In this document: piece after piece, positions 34,207 through 45,566 of the stretch
Layout: the number at the start of each line of letters is the position of its first letter
Position numbering within the stretch: position 1 is the stretch's first letter
Assembly (NCBI GenBank): GCA_017893485.1
Contig: CM030368.1
Location: 171,929,004 to 171,993,003, forward strand
Direction of reading: 5' to 3'
DNA length: 64,000 nt
From: Hemerocallis citrina
Lineage: Eukaryota > Streptophyta > Magnoliopsida > Asparagales > Asphodelaceae
Translations under genes and position numbers: made by a program
The notes under the pieces: model-generated
What the model saw: only the letters and a program-made list of their open reading frames with translations
What the model was told of the DNA's origin: nothing
The model's database searches: none

Positions 34207-37200
34207 ATGGAGGCTCTATTCTGGAACGTTAGGGGCTTGGGCAGGCGGGGCAAGCGGGAAATGGTTAAGGAGGTCATCACCAAATCAAAAGCTAACATTG
34301 TTGATCTTCAAGAGACCAAACTAACTCATATGTCTAGACTTAGTAGGCTTGGGGGAAATCGAATCTCTGAATGGAGAATGTTTCCATTTGTTGGGGCATC
34401 TGAGGGTATCGCTCTAGGTTTTAACCTCGAAATATTTTGTTGTCTAGACGAGCTCTACGGGCAATTTTCAGTGTCGATCTTGCTCCAACGTAAAGCCGAC
34501 CTATGAACTTAATCAATTACGATGGTCTATGGTTTGCACACCTCTAACTCTAGGATGGCTTTCTGGACAGAACTAAGAGCGATTCAAGCTCACTGGCCAC
34601 ACCCCTGGGTGGTGGGGGGCAACATCAACATCACTAGATTTGCCTCAGAACACAGGGGCAGAGGATCCATTGACTCTGATAGGGAAGCGTTTAATGAGGT
34701 CATCATAGATCTGGAACTGGTGGACATTTTCATTTTTGATAGGCTCTTCACCTGGTCAAACATGCAATCGTCGCCCATTATACCTAAACTAGATAGGATA
34801 TTGGTCTCCACTGGCTGGGAGACCAAATTTCTGTTGGCTTAGGCTAAATCACTTCCTAAACCCACATCGGACTATATACCTATTTTCTTATCTTCCGAGG
34901 AAGATCAACCCAGGAAATCTCCAAAATTTAGATTTGAGAAAACATGGTTAGAAATCTAAGGCTTCCACTACATGGTCTACGAGAGTTGGTCTCTCCCCAC
35001 TATGGGGATTGAAGCGACCATAGTATGGTGTTAAAAAATTAGAAGACTTAGGGATAAGATAAGAAAATGGAACCGGACCAGATTTGCACTGATTTGGAAA
35101 GCAAAAGACTGAGGTATTGAGGAACTTGAGAAGACTGAAGAAGCTAGAGATCTGTTGCAGGAAGAGCGGAATAGATTGATCCATTTCAGACAGGAAATCG
35201 ACCAACTCTATAGGCTTGAGGAAATCAAATGGCAACAGCGGTCAAGGATTTCGTGGCTCAAAGAGGAAGATGCGAACACAGCATTCTTTCATCGAGTAGC
35301 CAGTACCCGGCGTAGATCTAACCTCATTCACTCGATCCAATTAGACTCTGGAATGATCCAAGGCGACAAGGACATCAGAATGACATTCCAGTCCCATTTC
35401 AAACTACTCTTTGGACACAATGCGGAATTGAGAGTCCCTCTCCACCACGAATTCTGGCAAGACTCGGTGGGCAACTCAGACAATATGATGCAATCCCTAG
35501 AAATACCTTTCACTGAGAAGGAAGTCTGGGAGGCAGTCCAACAACTTGGAAAAGACAAAACCCTAGGTCCAGATGGTTTCCTGATGATTTTCTATCAGAC
35601 ATTCTGGGAGAAAATTAAAGGTGATTTGCTGAAGGTGTTCGCTTATTTCTATGACGATAAGCTCAAATTAGGGAGAATTAATTTTGTGGAGGTTGTGTTG
35701 ATTCCTAAGGAAGAAGACTCCCGGCGAGTGGGAGACTTCCACCCTATTAGTCTCCTTAACTGCTCTGTCAAGATCATTACTAAGACTCTCGCTAATAGAC
35801 TAGGAAAAGTGATGGATGGTCTGATTAGTTACGATCAGACGGGGTTCATTAAAAGGCGATGCATTCAGAACAGTATAGCTACGACTGAAGAAACTATCTA
35901 CCAATGCCATACATCGAATGCTAAGAGCTACCTCCTGAAGCTAGATTTTGAGAAAACTTATGACTCAGTCGAATGGGACTGCCTCCTGGAAGCGCTTGCT
36001 GGAAGAGGTTTTGGGATTAGATGGATCAGATGGATCCATACATATCTTACCACCAGCATAACTGCAATTTTAGTAGGGGTGTCGGGCCACCCTTTTTCGT
36101 GCAAACGGGGTCTCGGACAAGGAGATCCGCTCTCACCCCTTCTCTTCACCATTGTGGTAGACGTACTTCGATCCATGATGGCTAACTACAATAGAACAGG
36201 TTGGATTGTACCGGTGGCCAAGGGAGTCAATCGACAAGGTTGCTCAATCCTCCAATATGCAGAGATACTCTCCTATTTGGTAGTGGCAACCTAGGGAAAC
36301 AACCGCCTTCAAAGGAATATTATATAGTTTAGAAGCTTGGTCTGGCCTCAGGGTTAACTTCCACAAAAGTGCTCTCATCCCCATTGCCCTGACAACAAAG
36401 AGGGCACTAGAACTTGCCACAATTCTTAATTGCTCCACATAGAGTTTCCCCATTCAGCACCTGGGATTGCCACTAAGGTCTGGAAAACTCAAAAAGGCTG
36501 ATTGGTTACCCATTATTGACCGGATTGAGAACCACCTAGCAGGTTGGAAAGGTAAAGCCCTATCATTGGGAGAGAGAGTCATGCTCATTATTGCAGTCCT
36601 TTCAAATCTTCCAACCAATTATCTGTCCTTCTTTGAAATGACACGATGGGTAATTCAGAGAATTGATCGGACTCGAAAATGGTTTTTATGGAAAGCGGCA
36701 GACCTGGATCGAGGCGGCTATCACCTTATCAAATGGGAAAAGGCATGCATGAAAAAGTTGCATAGAGGACTAAGTATTATTGATCTTCGAGATATGAATC
36801 TTGCTCTATTGGGTAAATGGTGGTGGAAGGTTTTCCACCATAATGGAGAAGGGTGGCAAGATTTTGTTCAGGGATATCTGCATGGAAATGGAATGAGAAA
36901 TTTGGGCTTCAGGGTAGGCCCAAGTGTCTCCTAGTTCTGGAAAGGCATCGCTAAGGCCTATGAACCCTTCATTAGCTATGTGACATCAATTATCGGTAAC
37001 AGAAGACTCATCAGATTCTGGTGTGATAAGTAGTGTGGTGATCACACACTTAGAGCCATGTTTCCCGATCTATATGATCAAGCATCACAACCATACTGCA
37101 CGGTGGCCGCTGCCTACAAAAGAGGCGCCTGGAAACCACCCTTTAAAGAATCACTCGACCTGGGCTCTCAGATTAGACTCATTGAGCTTCAGACCTACAT

Positions 37201-37858
37201 CACCGATGCTGGAATTAGTTGCTCTCAGGGTCCAGATAATAAATCCTGGGGATTGGAAAAGAACGACACGTTAACCGTTCACTCCTTGTATAACCGCATT
37301 CACTTTAGAGGATGTATCCCAAAGTGGGCATGCGTCATTTGGAGGACGAAAGCCTAGCTGAAAATCAAAGTTTTCTTATGACTGGTGCTCAACGATGCAA
37401 TTTTGACTAGAGAAAATCCCACTAAACGCCAACCGAATGTGGACTCTCGTTGTGGGTTCTGCCACGCTACCCTAGAAACTAGAGACCACCTCTTCTTACA
37501 GTGTCCTAGGAGTAAAGCGGTACTCGTTGAGGTACGCAGCGCCCTGGGGACGAATCAGTACCCTAGTGTGTACGAGGACCTGTGGGTTGGTTCAAAATTT
37601 GCTACTAAGAGAAGAACTATGAGAGAAGTATGGTACATCACTATCGCTGCAACGACCTGGGTTCTTTGGCTAGACAGGAATAATTTTTATTTTCGCAGAT
37701 CTTGTAATAATATTTCTGGTAATTTGACTCACATTATACTTTTCATTTCATTTTGGGCTAATGTGGCCTCAGCAGGTCCCAGGGGGAGGATAGCGAGTGT
37801 ATTCCAGGTTGAGGATTTTGATGATGAGGAAGTCAAGTTCGGTCCGACGATCGATTGA
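34207..37858 (+). pseudogene. LN2 ORF2: endonuclease, reverse transcriptase, zinc knuckle
   Basis: Endonuclease frames (34207-34842) start ALFWNVRGLGRRGKREM, with LQETKLTH carrying the catalytic Glu. RT (35155-36294) has TLGPDGFLMIFYQTFW, PISLLNCSVKIITKTLANRL, LLKLDFEKTYDSVEW and GLGQGDPLSPLLF. At the catalytic YADD a one-base deletion gives YAEI (36256-36267) and breaks the frame. Later frames (36467-37858) hold the thumb and the zf-RVT knuckle CGFCHATLETRDHLFLQC (37456-37503). Extra stops at 34504, 36932 and 37355 complete the inactivation. Confidence 0.92.
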
Positions 37859-38076
37859 TAGCCAGCTAGGTCTCTACTGTTGATAGATACCCACCGCTCC
37901 AGGGTTTGTTAGGGAACATGATGTATTTTGGTTAGTCGCATGTATGTTGCGGCCATTCTAGTCTTCTTTTGTCCTACCCCATGTTTGGGGTGGAGTTTAT
38001 GTACTTTTGTTATTTTTGTAGGACCTTGTATTTGGCTCAATACTTTGAGTTTGGTTTATTACTCCACCTCTTCTTT

Positions 38077-38123
38077 AAAAAAATAAAATAAAATAAAATA
38101 AAATAAAATAAAAGTAAAAAAAA
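38077..38123 (+). repeat. LN2 3' A-rich tail, (AAAAT)n
   Basis: AAAATAAAATAAAATA-type units end the LINE; a few further A-rich bases follow. Low-complexity tails like this are common for plant L1s. Confidence 0.85.
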
Positions 38124-38567
38124 TTCAATGTTTTATGTTTGAACTCTTGATTGCTCCACCTGTCTACAGTTTCATTTTGCATGATGCAGTATTATGGGGC
38201 CAAAATATTATTAATTTTGTGTAAAAAAAAAAGTTAGATTTTACCCTCAAAATTCAGGAGGGTTACGTGCCAAAAAATCTTTCTACACCTTGACATTTTT
38301 TTTTATACCAAGGATTATTTATGGATATGTTCTCAACTACACCTTTCTCTCTCCTCTCCTTTTCTCCTCACTCACTCCTCCCTTTATGCCTCCACTATTT
38401 CCTCTTCCTCTCAAATCCAAACCCATCCCACTCTGTCACCACCTCATCCTCTCTTGCCTCTTCCTCTCTACCTTCCTCCCTCTTCCTCTTCACCATCACA
38501 AATCCAAATCCAATCTCAAATCATAACCACTAATGCCCCACATCCTCACACCTCGAGAAACATGTGC
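38124..38567. other. CT-rich spacer left of element N1, no gene
   Basis: A T-rich then CT-rich stretch. It directly precedes the N1 LTR, so it should belong to the sequence N1 landed in (element N2 lies on the other side). I could not match it to N2. Confidence 0.4.
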
Positions 38568-41411
38568 TGTAACTCCTGTTCTCCGTGTCTGTAATTTTTC
38601 TACTGTATTTCTCATTCCTTATAATCTCGTATTCAAATGGTGATCCTGTATTTGGTTTCTGTTCGAATAAAATCACTATTTTGTTTCGCCTCAATTTTTG
38701 GTCTTTTTATATAATTCAATTGTATGTACTCTTTGTGTCGTTCTTCATAAAGAATGAGCTGTTCTATATCATTCATCTCTTTATTCCCCATTTTAATACA
38801 TTTTGACCAATTCTTCAGTTGGATTCCACTCAAAACGGATACCCTATTACCCAAAACCCGAAAACCCTAACTATATAACCCTACCCTAACCCTAACCCCT
38901 ACCCTAATCTACTGTGCAAACCCTAACTAACCCGCTGCTACCCTCATCTTCTTCCTCTCGCTCCGAACGTCTCCCCCACCATCACCTTCGACCCTCCATC
39001 GCCTTCGTCACCACCACCACAGCATCCAACCATCACCCCGTTGTCCACCACCACACCGCCATCACCATTCACCATAGAACCCAACCTCCGAAATCCATTT
39101 TGCCATCTCCGACCACAACACCATCCCCTCACCCTCTCATCCTCATCGCCTCGCCGTTGCCTCCTCGATCCGACCTCTGTCCACGCCGCCAACACCCCCT
39201 AACCATTTCCTTCGCTCCTTCCCTGTTTCGAAACCCACAAACAGGATCGCCGCGCGTCGCTCCTTGACATCGCGTCGCCTCAGTCGTCGCCGCCCCGTCA
39301 CTGCCGTGCTACCCTATCGCCGTGTCGCTCCTCGACGTAGCGCCGCCGTCGAAGACCGCCGTCACACCTTCCCTCTCTCTCGCACTCTGTTTCTTCGAAG
39401 AAGAGAACGAAGAAGAAGAATAACGGGATTGGCGGGATTAAATCTCGACCATAGGATCGCGCCAAGATTCGTGCCACTCAGCCTGATATGATCGCTGTCC
39501 CATGTTCACCCACAGCAGATCCGAAGACGTCGTTCCGTGTTCTGGCCAGATCCGCTGCATTGGAGTGATCTGATTTGCTGCGTTCGATGTTCGCTGTTTT
39601 GCAGCGTCGGATCGAGGTTGCCGTTCACTGTTTTGGGACGGATCTGGTGCGGGGAAATTCACTCTACGGTTGATTTTCGCACGTGCTTCACACGTGCTTT
39701 TGGGAGACTTCGTTCGGGAATTTTCAATCCCATTTTCTTCAACAATCGGATCTAATCATCGTCAATCAAGGCAAGTATTCATCTTGTACATATTTTTGTT
39801 CTAGTACATGCATTCCTTGAAAATACTACAAATAGTTAGAAATTGTGACTCCTTCTTGACTGTCGTTGTTGATCAAATATTACACCTACTCAATTTCATT
39901 ATCTTAAGAGTCACAATAATTTCATTGTATTATATTACAACTATTTGGACTCATTTTATCCCCTGAACACATGAACACATGAATTAAGAAGTCCTAGATT
40001 TGTAGATGTGAGTTATATTTTGTATGTGATGAACTTGCACTCTTTTGAGTTGAAAAATAAAATATTACTTGCTGTTTTGATGACCATTACCCCGTATTTA
40101 TATCACACATTAACCTAGACGCCTAATAACAAATTTCATGTAATCTATACTAGTAAGATATTCCTATATGTTGCTGTTCTAAATCTTGTTATACTATTTT
40201 GACCCCTTTATCATCAGAATCTGAACCCGAGCCCTGAACAGTAAATATAGCTCTAGATGTCTAGATGTCGATAGCCTCCAGAATTTTCAAATTCCGAGTT
40301 GCGGTTTAGGAGTTATTGTAGTTTTACTACAGCTGTGTCGGTAGACGCAGATTCGCAAAACTGCTGCACACCTTTACTTTGCGAATTAATTTAACTATGT
40401 TAACAGTAAGCGTTTGACTCGAAATTTTATATGCTGTTGCTAGACACCCTAGAGAACCTCCCAAAATTTTTCTTATAATTAATTAACATTATTTCAACAT
40501 TATTTCACATGTATAAATACAAATACACAAATTCTGCCTGAACACATTAACTATGTAATTCGCTGGACACATGTTCCCACCACTTTCTAGTACCTTGTTT
40601 CACACTCCTGCATGCTTGCTTGATAAGAATTAATAAAAGTAATAAGCCGAGGTTTAAGGGAAAGACCATAGTGGTGGACAATATAGGTAAGTGTACTCGG
40701 AAGGGGGCCCGTGTTTTCCATAATGTTACGTTAAATGGAACTAAGTGCCACGTCATGGGTGACGGGGGCCACCTCTAGAGCCCATTATATGATTACATGA
40801 TATATATTTGAGATCATATGGAACAAAGTGCCACGTAGAACTAAGTGTTACGTCATGGTGACGGGGGCCACCTCTAGAGCCCATGGTTTGATCACTTACT
40901 TGATACTTGATACCTGAGTATGCCGCCCTATAGACTTCATTACTAGACCTAAACGAAATTGTATTGACTATAGCAACCATGTAATAAAAGTATGGATGCA
41001 TGAAGTGCTACCTAGATAGAAATCACCACAAGACTTGGACATGAAACCTGAACTCGACACATGACTACTTGATACTTGATGATATGATATATGAAACATG
41101 ATACATGAGACTTGGAACATGAAACTTGAACTTGATACATGTTAGACAACTTGTTACTTGAGACTTGGCACTTGAATATAGTACTTGACACTAGACTTGA
41201 GACTTGTCACTTGATATTAAATACCCTACAGGTTCACTTGTCACTTGCTTCACCATTTGCGTTGGTTATCCAGCCTGTTTACTAAGATGTCCCTCTTGCT
41301 AGTTAGTTCTTGGTTTTCCACTACTTGTTGAATCCCTGTTACATTCTTGATTCCAATTCTTGTCCCCCATTACTTGTACTCGTTTTTACTATTTGTGACC
41401 CTAACTTGCAC
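38568..41411 (+). repeat. N1 5' LTR, first part
   Basis: Starts TGTAACTCCTGTT. TATA-like CTATATAA is at about 38871, embedded in a cluster of telomere-like CCCTAA motifs (38860-38935). A CpG-rich leader follows, then the GC-donor motif AAGGCAAGTA at 39768, the conserved block at 40643-40720, two copies of a 46-48 bp repeat (GTGACGGGGGCCACC..., 40737-40784 and 40838-40883), and ACTTGA-rich degenerate repeats (41030-41230). It breaks at 41411, where G2 is inserted. Confidence 0.92.
41407..41411 (+). repeat. TSD of G2 (second copy 51707-51711)
   Basis: TGCAC flanks G2 exactly. Joining the flanks recreates the uninterrupted N1 LTR sequence seen at 57521 (CTTGCACTAAGGG). Confidence 0.97.
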
Positions 41412-44224
41412 TGTAACTCCCTGTTCCAGTTGTACGTATTTATTACGTGAATTTTTGTACTTCAATTTTCAGATCAGTTTTACTTTTCTCTTTGGACTCT
41501 TTATCTAAAGCCAGAATATTTTTCTGATCAATTCCATAATTTTATGATTTTTCGATCGGAGTTTAAATACAAATTTTAAACCCCGATTAATCCTAATCCT
41601 AATACTAATCCTAATCCTAATCCGAATCCTAATCCTGCCTAACCCTACACCTTATTTTCTCCCTCCCTACTTCACCATTTCTGCATACGCCAACCCTCCC
41701 CCCTGATTTTCTCCTTCTACGCCTAACTCTCATTTTTCCACACATCCTTTGATTTTTCGACACCCCTCATTTGATTTTTCTACACCCCTCCTATCCCTTC
41801 CTTTCTATACACACACACACACACACATGCAGAGCTCCTACCTCTTTCTCCTCTTATCTACATTCTTCATTCCCTTCTTCTCTTCCTCTGCCTTCTTCAC
41901 ACCCTCTGCCTTCTTCACACCCGAGAGCTCAAGCGACACCCGAGCTCCACATTACCTTCCACCTTCGAGCCAACGACTCCGCTTCTACGATCCCGTGAAC
42001 CCCGAAAAACAACCCGATGCCGCGCCACCTTGTTGTTGTCGTCGCTCACCGTTGCTACCGTTAGCTACCGTCTTGCCGCCATTCTTACTGCCGTTGTACC
42101 GCCGTCCGATGCCGACGTCGCTTCTTTCCGTGGTTAACACCACCACTGAAATCGTCACGTTATAAGGCAAGTACCTTGTACACTATTTTTATTCTCGTAC
42201 AAGCATTTTCCTTTGACTCGTGGCAAGTAGTCTGGTTATCATCATATTTTATGGTCAAACTCTGTTCTAGTCACTTGTTCCATGCTATATCAACTCAAGA
42301 GAGAACCGTTAACACATTTCGAATCGTGTTATCGAATATCGAATATTCAACCTTACTATCTCTAAAATTTCTTGACCTTGCACTGTGAATTCAACCATGT
42401 TCCCAATACTGGATTGAAGGTTTTCTATGTGAAAATCGTAGCGCATTGAGTCCCGAATCCAGAACATCTGACGGTTTCTCAATCGGATGTATAGATTGTG
42501 AGATATCGCGATTTTAGTACTGTCATATTGTGAATTTCTGAAGCTGTACGGGATTACTAACCGGTATCTCGTACTGAGAATTTGACCATATTTTCGATAC
42601 TGGATCAAAAATCTTTCTATATCAAAATCGCAGCCCTTCGAGTCTAGATATCCGAAACATCCTACAGTTTCTCAATCGGATGTATAGATTGTGAGATATC
42701 ATAGTTTTAGTATTGTGACTCCGAATTTTCAGAATGCGCGTCAAACATCGAAACCAGCGAAGAATGAATTTGTACGCATAGCTACTGTCTTTAGAATGTA
42801 TCATGTGAATATGCGTTGGAACCGGAAGAGAGTCTACTTTCTAGAATCTCTGACGGAATTGGTTTTGCTTTTCTGTAACAATGGGAAAGTGAATTTGAAT
42901 GCAGATATGTCAAGTTGTCTAAAAATTCATCTATACATTTTTGCATATAAACCCGTTATTTTTTTATATTTAATGAACTGAATGTATTATTGTTCTTGTA
43001 ATAATAACTTGTATAGATATAATACGTTGATAGAATGTATTTTATACCACTTGATAATTCTATAATAACTACTCTCGATACATGTACTCGTTTTACGTCT
43101 CATGATTACTGTCCTTAATATTTTTCTTGACTAAACTATTTGATTATACTGTTCCACTAGTCGTACCAATTGCATGTTCATAATTAATTATAAAAGAATA
43201 ACAAACCGGGATTATAAGGGTACGACTTAATAGTGGACAATATAGGGGAGTATACTCGGAAGGGGGCCCGTGTTTCCCGAAATAGTGATTCTTGATTCTT
43301 GATTCTTGATTACACAATTCTTGATTACATAATTCTCAATTACATGATTCATGATTACATGTCTTGATACTATCACTGGAAGACCCGAGTACATAATCCT
43401 ATAGAATTCACTACTTAAGTCTAAACGTCACATGATTGATATGCACCGAACTTGTGGTATGGGACACAGGATTGCGTGCATTAGATAAGTTAATAAAACA
43501 GATAAACTTGAGATCTTCACTAAGCATGATTCTTGATTACATGACTCTTGATTACATGACTCTTGATTCTTGATTACATGACTCTTGATTACATGACTCT
43601 CGATCATTGATTACATGATTATCGATTAACTGAGCCTAGGTTATCAATTGCTTATATCTTGAAGTCTAGAATACACTAGTTACCGTTATTACTTATATGA
43701 TCATATTGTCCTAGTTCCTTGCTTACTTCCATATTGTATTTGTACTTCTACTTCTTGTTTCTTCCATGTTATATCTTGTTATATTACCCCTTTTTCTGCT
43801 TGTTGCTACTTGTTGCCCGAAACTTGCTCTAACGGGAACTTTTCTATTTTTCTTTGAGTTAATAATTATACAGGTACTGATGGACCCGACGAGCAGACTC
43901 TCTAGAAGATCGTTGCTACTTCCTTACTACTTCATGTTGTTTTTCTTTCAGTCGCTATTTTATCTTGTTGTTATACCGAACTGCTTATCATATTATTTTA
44001 ATTTTGGCACCTTGTACTCCTGGGCATCTTGACCCGATATTGATGTATTATCCAAATGATGGTTATTCTATTTTCAGCTCATGTGATTATTATATCTGCC
44101 TGCGTGAATGTATTATAAAGATCTTGATGAGCTTATAACTGTACAGCTTATGGATGATGTATATCATTCGCTGGGCCTCAGTTGCGTGCCTGTATTTCTG
44201 TATAGTGGGAAGCAGGGCGTGACA
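41412..44224 (+). repeat. G2 5' LTR (2813 bp)
   Basis: TGTAAC...GTGACA. Near the start it has a CCTAAT-type hexamer array (41585-41637, longer than in the other two copies). CA repeats (41810-41828) occupy the TATA region. A CpG-rich leader ends in AAGGCAAGTA (42164). A 191-bp tandem duplication follows (units from 42387 and 42578, both ending GTATAGATTGTGAGATATC plus). Then come the conserved block at 43203-43278 and TTGATTACATGA-type minisatellites (43285-43370 and 43525-43625). The acceptor-like sequence ends at 43874. Confidence 0.95.
42167..43874 (+). other. Candidate intron inside the G2 5' LTR
   Basis: The donor AAG|GCAAGTA matches the strong consensus of GC-AG introns. The acceptor is a T-rich tract ending TTATACAG at 43874, with a branch-point-like CTCTAACGGG about 45 nt upstream. 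The 3' LTR has the same pair (49664-51355, 1692 bp). Other families in the window have the same layout with similar lengths. No transcript evidence. Confidence 0.4.
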
Positions 44225-44233
44225 GGTTTTTAG

Positions 44234-44245
44234 TGGTATCAGAGC
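44234..44245 (+). promoter_or_regulatory. G2 primer-binding site, tRNA-iMet
   Basis: TGGTATCAGAGC starts 9 nt after the LTR end. It is the usual initiator-Met-tRNA complement. Confidence 0.95.
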
Positions 44246-44345
44246 CTAGATTCGAACCATGTTAAGCTCAACAAGTATGCACGCCGCATTGATGACATGA
44301 ACATTTAAATAACCCAAATAATGACCTTACTCAATTTTGCAGAAT

Positions 44346-45485
44346 ATGGTTCGCGGAGGATCTTCATCTTCACAACCCAGAGATGCACCGTCAGAGAACG
44401 CTGCAGTTCTCCAAGCAATGCAGCGAATGATGGAGCTCCAGCAGGAACAAAACCAGCTGATGAGAGGCAGTTTGGAAATAGCCCAAGAAGCTGCCAACCG
44501 AGCTGGACCAATCCTAGGAGCATTACTGCCAAGGCCTGGCACTGTGTCAGATTTCATGAGATTGCGTCCGGAGAAGTTTGCTTGAACCGAGTCACTACTA
44601 GAAGCTGAGCAGTGGCTAATTAGAACTGAGCAGTTACTACAGTTCGCACGAATATCTGATGTGGACCGTGTGGATGTAGTCACCATTCAGCTGGCAGACA
44701 TTGCCCACATCTGGTGGAAGGCGGAGACCGAAAGATTAGAGAAGCCTATCGCTTGGGCCACTTTCGCCGAAAGCTTTTTAACTAAGTTTTCCCTAGCGTT
44801 ACTAAAGTGGAGATGGAGCGTCAGTTCATTTCTCTAACCCAAGGAAAGCGGTCAGTTGATGAATATGCCGCAGAGTTCACTCGGCTGAGTCGTTTTGCAT
44901 CAGCCATGGTAGCAAATGATGAGGATAAGGCCCGACGATTCTTGTTGGGCTTGGACTATGACATTCAGGATTGGCTAGCAGCCCACCAGCACCATACCTA
45001 CGCTGCCGTGCTTGATGCAGCAAGGATTCAGGAACAAACCTACCGGAGGAGGAACGCCGCTCAGCAGGCAGTACAACCTGTCACCGTCATGAGGCCATCA
45101 GGAGGACCGATACGAAGGCCAGTTCAGACCCCAATGATGAGAACACTACCCTACTCACCAGTTGCTATGAAGAAGAACCTGGAGTGTGACTATTGCCACA
45201 AGATTGGCCATGTACGAAGGGACTGTAGGGCTGCTAACCATCTGTGCCTTGCATGCAGAGCAAGCGACCTCCGAGATTGTCCGAGCAACAGGTATGGTGC
45301 ACCAGCTGGAGGATCCACACAACAGGGACTACCAGCTCGTAGTCTGGGCAGGCCACCGCTTCCACCACAAAGGCAAGTTTATGATCAGAGGAACATAGCT
45401 CCTAGGGGAGGCCAAATTGGAGGACGTGGTCAGGCCTACAATCTGACGGTAGAAGAGGTAGAGACTGCTGAAGGAGTAGTTGCAG
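44346..45485 (+). pseudogene. G2 gag, one stop and one frameshift
   Basis: The ATG at 44346 follows an acceptor-like TTTTGCAG. The N-terminus is Gln-rich and helical (QRMMELQQEQNQLMRGS). A TGA at 44583 replaces an expected Trp. A one-base loss near 44787 shifts the frame before [20 protein letters not shown], the conserved capsid C-terminal part. The CCHC knuckle [14 protein letters not shown] is at about 45187-45228, followed by a Cys-containing [12 protein letters not shown] that looks like a decayed second knuckle. The stretch ends just before the candidate 81-bp intron. Confidence 0.85.
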
Positions 45486-45566
45486 GTATTCTTACATTTG
45501 AGTCATATTCAGTTCTTGCATTTTCTTTCATTTTGCATTCTTCTTTATTCTTTATCTTATTATTAG
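45486..45566 (+). other. Candidate 81-bp in-frame intron at the gag-protease boundary
   Basis: GTATTCTTAC begins and TTATTATTAG ends the segment; it is very T-rich. Removing it joins VVAG to IILVHSF, giving the usual short linker before the protease active site. The length is 27 codons with no stop, so the unspliced frame is also open and adds a hydrophobic stretch ([14 protein letters not shown]). No splicing data. Confidence 0.5.

Larger units (their letters stand above)
28411..34207 (+). pseudogene. LN2 ORF1, frameshifted and split by a solo LTR
   Basis: Pro/His/Thr-rich N-terminal frames (28411-29208) lead to two zinc knuckles at about 29435-29550. The first is damaged (CFNYGELGHYRKDC, Tyr for Cys); the second is intact (CVKCMKWGHMSYTC). 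A DUF4283-like part follows (GDKYWIWIHNVSLQ, about 29921-29960). A long acidic tail (30639-31488) runs into the LTR. Removing the LTR and one TSD copy joins it in frame to 33885-34207, ending SSNGPLAIRS. Its TAA overlaps the ORF2 ATG by one base (TAATG, 34205-34209). It would be an RNA-binding protein. Confidence 0.82.
28335..38113 (+). mobile_element. L1-type LINE LN2, degenerate, interrupted by a solo LTR
   Basis: C-rich 5' leader and ORF1 (28411-34207, split by the LTR at 31489-33879), ORF2 (34207-37858), a 3' UTR and an A-rich end built of AAAAT units (38077-38113). Without the inserted LTR it is about 7.4 kb. Its 5' limit is approximate and no clear TSD was found. It runs opposite to LN1, and its proteins differ enough to be another family. 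Several stops and frameshifts inactivate it. Confidence 0.9.

Noticed and set aside
38860..38935. Interstitial telomere array
   Set aside because: Too short and irregular, and it recurs at the same LTR position in the second LTR, so it belongs to the element rather than to chromosome-end fusion.
42691..42981. 96-codon ORF in both G2 LTRs (also 50188-50478)
   Set aside because: Same reason: duplicated by LTR identity, no recognisable motif.
43766..44032. 88-codon hydrophobic ORF present in both G2 LTRs (also 51248-51514)
   Set aside because: It spans the T-rich tract of the candidate acceptor. Its presence in both LTRs follows from LTR duplication, and it is disrupted in the solo LTR. No sign of a real membrane protein.
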